64,000 bases of DNA, taken from assembly GCA_963969495.1 (NCBI GenBank), contig OZ018326.1:154194306-154258305 (forward strand), given 5' to 3'. Every line of letters begins with the position of its first letter. The first letter of the stretch is position 1. The translations under genes and the position numbers were made by a program. The notes under the pieces are model-generated. The model ran no database searches and was not told the DNA's origin. It worked only from the letters and a program-made list of their open reading frames with translations. The stretch comes from Ceratothoa steindachneri. Lineage: Eukaryota; Arthropoda; Malacostraca; Isopoda; Cymothoidae. This document shows positions 58,243-64,000 of the stretch, piece after piece.

Positions 58243-60164
58243 GATAGCGAACGACAGGGAGATAAATAGCTTGCCCATCCACACTCAATTTCATTAAAAA
58301 AGTAATGCAAGTGGACAATAATATCATAAATGGAAAGAGAAATTTCATACATTTATTTTATAAAGGTACATTTTACATTTTCCCCTGAGACCTAGGGTAT
58401 GGCGGTTGCCACACCCAACTGACGCCATGGCTACAGAACGCAAGCACTCGTCTGTTTAAAAGGAAGCTTATGCTATTGTGGACTTTATTGGGTAATCAAT
58501 CAGCCGGTGTGATGGAGGCTGAACATTCACTGGTGTATTGGAACGAGACTCCTCGAGTGAGGTATCAGAATCTTCCTTCCACAACTACTGAGAAAGTTTC
58601 CAATGTGGCAATCGAATCGACCGAACGGCTCACGATATCTTTAGTTTTAAACGATCTGCTTTATCATTCACCGAATTTCGCGACTCGTTCCTACTGATGC
58701 CCCTCCCGATCTTTGCGTGGACGTGCATCCGCCTGCTGCTGAACTATAAGAATTTTTAATGAGTTAAACATAACATGAGCAAAGAGATTGATAAATGATT
58801 GGCTAACCTTTGGAAAAGGACTAATACTGTATCCAGGGATTTATGATATTTCGTTCCAGAGAATATCGTTACCGTCTGGAGTAGCTTATTCCTCTTGTTA
58901 GTATTTTGGGTAAGCTTTCTTTAACTTTCTATTGTAACAATGAATTTATTGAAAAAAGACGTCCAGAACGCCATTACTTATGAATACGTGGAAGTTGACC
59001 CTTTTAGAGAGAACAGAGCGAACCGACTATTTTACTTCTGCGCCGGAGCCTTTGTCATGAGTCACGCAATATTAAATTTTAGTCAAAAAATTATCACCTG
59101 GTTAACATCAAAGTTTAGCCAAGCAAATTATCATTCTCTAGAAAAAATTAATGAATATTTTATATTTAAATTAATGATTGAAATATATAGAATAATGAAA
59201 ATGACAATGACATCAAACATAAATTATTATAGAACAATTGCGTCGGTCTCAGCGGGAGCGCTAAACACCGCATCGTTTTCACTTCCTTGAATTTGAGAAG
59301 TAATAGTTGGTTGCAGATGATTACAACAATGACTTTAATATGAACGATATAAAAAAAAGGGAATGCATTATTAATAACTCAAACTTACAACAGTATATCG
59401 AAATCTTTAACGAGGCATGAGAGTGCTATTAATCATTTTTTTTATACGATCTAGCCTTCAGAGTACCCTTCCTGGCGCAATAAAAATAATCCTGCGTGTG
59501 AAAGAGTAGTTTTTTGTTTTTGAAGACGTAGTGGGCAGAGAAAGCGGTATTATGATTGTCTATGCGTAGGGTGGTGTATGTTGTTAGGCCATATGTGCAT
59601 ATTAATTAGTCTCCGTAATACCTGATTGGTGGCAGTTTCTTGCAAGGTTTTTTTTTTGTGTAGACTCTCGTCGAATTCGACACCGGGATCAAGGGTCTAA
59701 AATTGCAGGTCTCCTCACAACTCAAAAAAGGATGGAGACGCTTTGGAAGTAATTCTGCGCTGGAAATAAATACTATAGCAATGCCCAGATTATAATACTG
59801 TATCTTTTTTCACATTGCTTATATGTGCCCGCGTTTTCATATCTACATTTTCGCCTTATGAATGTCACTTTGGGTAACACGTAAAACAAGTATTTGTCAA
59901 TTCAATTTTGCCATAATAATGAATATGTAATGGTGGTAATTCTGATGACCTTCAATTTTAAAACGCCCGCCTTTGGATTATTTAGAGCCAAAGGGAATAA
60001 TGGTAGATAGTACTAAAAGTATTGAAGTCTCTGAAATAAAAATAAAAGATAACATTAAATGGAAAGGAAATTGATTCAATCAAAAGAAGACCCATCTTTT
60101 TCAAAGCATTCATACAATTATCACTTGTTCAAGGTTCCAGCATAGCCTTTGCAACGGCGTTAAC
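58243..60164. other. Mostly unassigned interval
   Basis: No known family recognised. It contains the orphan ORF at 58940-59290 and a copy of the short TATAGCAATGCCCAG motif at about 59773. The rest shows no strong coding or repeat signal. Confidence 0.4.
58940..59290 (+). CDS. Orphan ORF, 116 aa, unknown
   Basis: An open frame from ATG to stop encoding a protein with an acidic N-terminus (MNLLKKDVQNAITYEYVEVD), one possible hydrophobic segment (about residues 30-50, LFYFCAGAFVMSHAILNF) and a Lys/Asn-rich C-terminal half. I do not recognise it. In AT-rich DNA a 116-codon frame can arise by chance, so it may not be a gene. Confidence 0.2.
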   Translation: MNLLKKDVQNAITYEYVEVDPFRENRANRLFYFCAGAFVMSHAILNFSQKIITWLTSKFSQANYHSLEKINEYFIFKLMIEIYRIMKMTMTSNINYYRTIASVSAGALNTASFSLP

Positions 60165-60195
60165 ATAACATAACATAATTTCACGGATGACAAAA
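60165..60195 (-). repeat. Tiny X-family 3' tail
   Basis: ACATAACATAACATAATTTC followed by ACGGATGACAAAAGG is the complement of the extreme X-family 3' end, only ~30 bp long. Confidence 0.6.
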
Positions 60196-60372
60196 GGATT
60201 TGGTCGATGTTTATATTATCCATGTGTCTTAGCCAATTATTTTTCGATGCAACTGATATATTTTGCAACGAATCGTATGTAATTGTACATATTGACGACC
60301 CTGGGATTTTCTCAAGACACGGACGACGGAGGTACTTCAGATTTTTGGAAGATATCGCGTTTCGAAAAACAA

Positions 60373-60480
60373 ACATAACATAACATAATTACACGGATGA
60401 CAAAAGCCACAAGGGCCTATCAAAGGTCATCCGCCTCCGTCAAAACCCACCCACAAAAAGCACCATCACCAGGGGAAGAC
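60373..60480 (-). repeat. Solo X-family 3' end
   Basis: Same ~108-bp unit as the insertion in copy A (3886-3996), from the CATAACATAACATAAT tail to CCAGGGGAAGACAAAA. It abuts a second, longer X-family copy starting at about 60500. Confidence 0.75.
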
Positions 60481-60499
60481 AAAAGCAAAGTCCCCCACA

Positions 60500-61125
60500 A
60501 TATAATATAACGGATGACAAAAGCCACAAGGGCTCATCATAGGTCATCCGAGTCAAGCGGCCTCTTTTTCAAGGCACCCAAACTCCCAGGAAAACTACAT
60601 CCAGAGGATTGCATCCAGAAACAAGGGTATCACCAATCAAGGCTTGTCAAGAACTAAATCATGCAGCTATAGATATATACAAACAATATTAATATATACA
60701 AAACTTAGGAACCATCACAACCTTCCCTTCCCATAAACTCATCCAACCTACTCTTAAATACATTTAGATTTGGACTACCTACTACCCTCTGCGGCAATGT
60801 CTTCCAGAAGTCCACCACTCTATTGGTGAAAAAATACTTTCTTAAATCCAACCTACACCCTTGCTTTTTAATTTTCAAGTGGTGACCTCTAGTCCGATTT
60901 CCATCATCTAACTCAAAAAACTTGCTAACATCCAATTTATCTATCCCGGAAAAATTTTTAAAGAGCTCAATCATATCCCCTCTCACACACCTCCTTTCGA
61001 ACGAGAACATATTTAATACCCTCAGTCTATCTTCATATTCAAGGTGCCTCAGGGAAGGAATAATCTTTGTTGCCCTCCGTTGCACTGACTCAAGAAGGTT
61101 AATATCGTGTCTAATTTATAATAGG
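60500..61125 (-). pseudogene. 5'-truncated X-family LINE: RT C-terminus and 3' UTR
   Basis: The frame 61085-60705 reads MQRRATKIIPSLRHLEYEDR, FSFERRCVRGDMIELFK, NRTRGHHLKIKKQGCRLDLR and KYFFTNRVVDFWKTLP, ending GREGCDGS. It parallels 10530-10860 but keeps the FFTNRVVDFW motif broken in the other copy. The 3' UTR ends with a GTCATCCG motif at about 60505 and an ATTATATTG tail. It is truncated at 61125. Confidence 0.8.
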
Positions 61126-61239
61126 CCTTTTCGGAAAGGTTTCTCGATGAGATTTCTTCGTACCAGTTCTCTCACGTTTGTTTTCCCTAATCGTTTTTGG
61201 AGTAACAACACGGAAGACATCCGGATGTATACCTAGTGC

Positions 61240-62214
61240 GTCATGGGTAAATCTGAGGAAGAGGAAGACGAACCAGATGGTGCCATGCAGGTAAATCACG
61301 CACCGGCAGCTGAGCGACCCCTGGAGGCGGAAGCCGACTGACCATCAACCATCCACCTCAAAATCTGCCAGGAAAGCAAACCAGCCCCCACCACAGCCGG
61401 TAAGGGTAAATTACCATGATGGTGACCAGCCAAGAGAGGGTGGACCAGGTGAAGAACAGGCAAATGTAAAAATTTACATCAAGTCGACTGAAGGTAAGAT
61501 GCTGACCGCCCACCCAACAGCCCTGACCAGGGCCCTTAATGAATCCCCACTGGGGAAATACATACTACAATGCCACGTCAGGGAGCTGGGCACCGGCCAG
61601 GCTATACGGTTGGAGGTGACCCGTGATGGCCTGAACAAGCTGGCATGCAGAGTAGAAGATATCCCCACCCTTGGCCAATGGAGGGTGCAGTGCTGGGAGT
61701 CCAGAGGCCTCAACCCCGGCTTGCTGTTTGGTAAGGTGGGACCATTCAGCTCCCAGTACACTGCTGAGAACCTGGCCGAAGAATTTGACTTCCTTGACCA
61801 TGTTGGTGTCGCTCTCAAGGAGGTCCTACCCTTACCACCGTGAGCAGATGGGTCCAGATTCTTCAGGCTGGCCTTCCAGGGCACTCAACTCCCCAGGCAA
61901 ATAGCACTGGGGCACCAAGTGAAGAATGTGACTGAATTCAAATTACCAGCCCTTCGGTGCCGCAGATGCTATCAGTTTGGCCATGGAGCATTAGCTTGCA
62001 GGTACAAAGTCAGGTGCAATAACTGCAGTGGATACCATCCCTTCAAGACATCAGAGGGGAATCAGTGCATGAACACCGCATACTGTTACTTCTGCCGGGA
62101 AGATCACCGTTTATTAAGCAAGAACTGTCCAGCACTGCTGAAGGCAGAAGAGATTAATGAACACTGCAGATAACAAAAAGTGAACACAGAGGACACAAAC
62201 ACAAAACTCAAACT
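61240..62214 (+). pseudogene. Z ORF1: gag-like protein of an I/Jockey-type LINE
   Basis: A Pro/Gln-rich start (61240-61480) precedes an RNA-binding-like region (61499-61843: TALTRALNESPLGKY, ARLEVTRD-like core, VEDIPTLGQWRVQCWESRGL). After a frame change come the zinc knuckles at 61919-62173: LRCRRCYQFGHGALACRYKV, CNNCSGYHP and YCYFCREDHRLLSKNCP, three C-x2-C-x3/4-[GH]-x4-C modules. These are typical of Jockey and I-type ORF1p, which coats the element RNA. It is interrupted at about 62215 by V. Confidence 0.65.
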
Positions 62215-63243
62215 TACAGATACTTACAGAAGACTTCATGGAAGAGGCTTACGCCTGTGACTCCAGATCTATATTATCAACTTGCGGCAGCGTGTGGTGG
62301 ATTCTCTTTGCCTTGTAATTGTATTTCAATTCTTGATTAAACCCAAATTTATCAAGTCTGACCTCAAACTGGTTGACTGATGCTGCTGCAATCACCCACT
62401 CAGGCAACTAATTCCAGTTATTTATCACCCTACACAGGAAAGCCTACTTCCTTATATCCAGCCGTGACCTTGTCTTAAAAAGCTTCAGTGAATTTCCCCT
62501 ACTGATGTTTTCTTCTCAAAGTTTCAATATGCCTTGACTACATTCCCCATCATATTTTCCAGTGAGTATCTTGTAGGTCTCTATTAAGTCTCCCCATGCT
62601 CTTCTGTATGCCAGTGTTGGTAGGTTCAGCTTCCTTAGTCTCTGTTCATAATTAAGTCCTTTAAGTTCCGGCACCATTCTTGTAGCCCTTCATTGCACGT
62701 TCTCCACCATCTCAATGTCTTTAACCAGGTGAGGACTCCATACCTGATTAGCATACTCTATATGCGGTCTTACCAAAACCACAAACAAAGCTTTAAATAT
62801 CGTTGCATGCAAAGTAACAAAGGTCCTTCTGATTATTCCCGCTAATTTGTTGGCTTTATTTACTTTCTCTGCCAGGTGATCTATACAACTCAATTTATCA
62901 TTGATTATTACTCCCACATCCTTCTCAGAAGTAATCTTTTTTCAGCTACTTCTCCATTTGGTAGCCTTGATCTTCAATAGTCGTTCTTCCTATTCTCATA
63001 TAACTACACTTATCCGGATGAAAACTCAACAACCATTTTTCACTCCATGATTATACCTCTTGCACATCCTGCTGCAGCTTTTGACAATCCTCTTGATCTT
63101 TTATGCATCTAAATATCTTTGTGTCGTCTGCATACAGGTATACTTCGCTGTCATTTACTATACTATCGGGGGAGGTCATTGATAAACAAAACAAACAACA
63201 AAGGTCCGAGAACAGTGCCCTGCGGCACTCCACTTGTCACTGG
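62215..63243 (-). pseudogene. V: 5'-truncated CR1-like LINE RT fragment
   Basis: Minus-strand RT pieces: [20 protein letters not shown] (63240-63180), YLYADDTKIFRCIKDQEDCQ (catalytic Asp pair, near 63140), then MGVIINDKLSCIDHLAEKVN and VRPHIEYANQVWSPHLVK (62917-62690), with a degraded C-terminus to about 62250. It splits Z ORF1. It is a different family from A/B, X and Y. Confidence 0.75.
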
Positions 63244-64000
63244 CAAACAAATCAGACCAAAGCCTATTTCCCCAAACACACAATCCAACACCAGTAGACG
63301 CACCCAAAGAACTTGCATCCCTCCTCCTGCTGCACCGAACAAAGTGCCTACCACTTTGATTCTAAATAATTCCTTCGCTATCCTTAATGACACAATAGAT
63401 GAGGATCAGTACACATGCGAGGCAGACGCCACAACCTCTCAGCCCACTGACACCCCCCCTCCCAAGCACACCGCCGTTTTACAGGCAACACACCGCCCCG
63501 CCAGCACTAACTCCAGCGCACACTATCCGTTTGCTGACATTGAGGTCCACCCCACACCTACCACCAGGAAAAGTGAACAACCCACTTATCAAACGTATGC
63601 TGAAAAAGTTACAGGAACTAAATCTAGGACCAGACCCGCACCCCAAATGCCAGAGAAGATAGGCGACTTGGCCGCAATACAAACTCCCACATCCCCAAAC
63701 ACTGAGAGCATGGCAGCTGACCTAACAACACAGCTGACTGAAATAGGCCACAAACACTTCAAAAAGTCAAACGGTACATATGACCCCCATCCTCAAGTCC
63801 CTTGGTGGAACGAACTCTGTGAGACGGCGGTACGTGATCAGCGAGGAGCCTGGAGGAAGTGTCCCTGCCTACACCACCAAATCACATATCGCAGACTCGA
63901 TGCGGTCAAGAGAAAAACAATAGCTCATGCAAAAAAGGCCTCATGGATCACCCATTGTTCATCCCTATCCTTCCGTAGCAGTCCAGCTCAAACATTTAAA
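63244..64000 (+). pseudogene. Z: ORF1 C-terminal tail joined to post-endonuclease part of ORF2
   Basis: After V the Z sequence resumes as a Pro/Thr-rich ORF1 tail ([15 protein letters not shown] near 63350, then PTYQTYAEKVTG near 63590). Past about 63680 it reads TQLTEIGHKHFKKSNGTYDP, HPQVPWWNELCETAV and RRLDAVKRKTIAHAKKASW. That is the linker between endonuclease and RT in I/Jockey-type ORF2. The endonuclease domain is therefore missing between the two. The element continues past the window end. Confidence 0.65.

Noticed and set aside
58470..58697. 75-aa frame as a host gene
   Set aside because: No recognisable domain, no support beyond being open, and it lies next to an LTR in mixed-repeat DNA.

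Overview
This window looks like repeat-dense nuclear DNA from an arthropod, with a decapod crustacean the most plausible guess. I infer that from the transposon families, the very long (AT)n tracts and the absence of any recognisable host gene; no diagnostic host locus is present. Almost everything supported by the sequence is a transposable element or a piece of one, and most copies are broken by stops, frameshifts or later insertions.

Layout. 1-11188: a CR1/L2-like LINE ('X') is split by two near-identical 4.3-kb copies of another CR1-like LINE, copy A (minus) and copy B (plus, both ORFs open). They lie head to head, and a 0.25-kb sequence S occurs in inverted orientation on both sides of copy B. 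11189-18455: small LINE fragments, a foldback/MITE-like inverted repeat, and a GTF2IRD2-type hAT pseudogene split by four tRNA-derived SINE-like units. 18455-34189: one degenerate Ty3/Gypsy element ('W', plus) is the host of a deep nest. It contains a solo LTR (L1), an internally deleted LTR element (L2 family), and a minus-strand LTR element (L1 family) whose LTR carries two DNA transposons. T1 has terminal inverted repeats built from iterated ~15-mers and an 8-bp target duplication. T2 has CACWG ends and a TAA duplication, and encodes a protein of a type usually left as 'uncharacterised'.

34190-45750: Gypsy fragments, two IS630/Tc1/mariner-type transposase remnants (one lying inside an (AT)n tract with ~200-bp inverted repeats), and a CR1/L2-like element ('Y') with an SGNH-hydrolase ORF1. 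45750-50750: a Gypsy element whose 5' LTR contains a 5S rRNA-like segment just before the primer-binding site, followed by a Penelope-like element with an inverted partial copy at its 5' side. 51206-58242: a nearly complete Gypsy element in minus orientation with both LTRs. 58243-64000: little that is recognisable, then X-family fragments and an I/Jockey-type LINE ('Z') interrupted by another CR1-like fragment.

The genes do not form a host pathway; the unifying logic is successive transposition. The most distinctive items are T2 with a paralogous empty site, the 5S-like sequence in an animal Gypsy LTR, T1, the S-B-S' palindrome, and the conserved terminal hairpin shared by two LTR families. 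All family calls were made by reading translated motifs; no database search was run.
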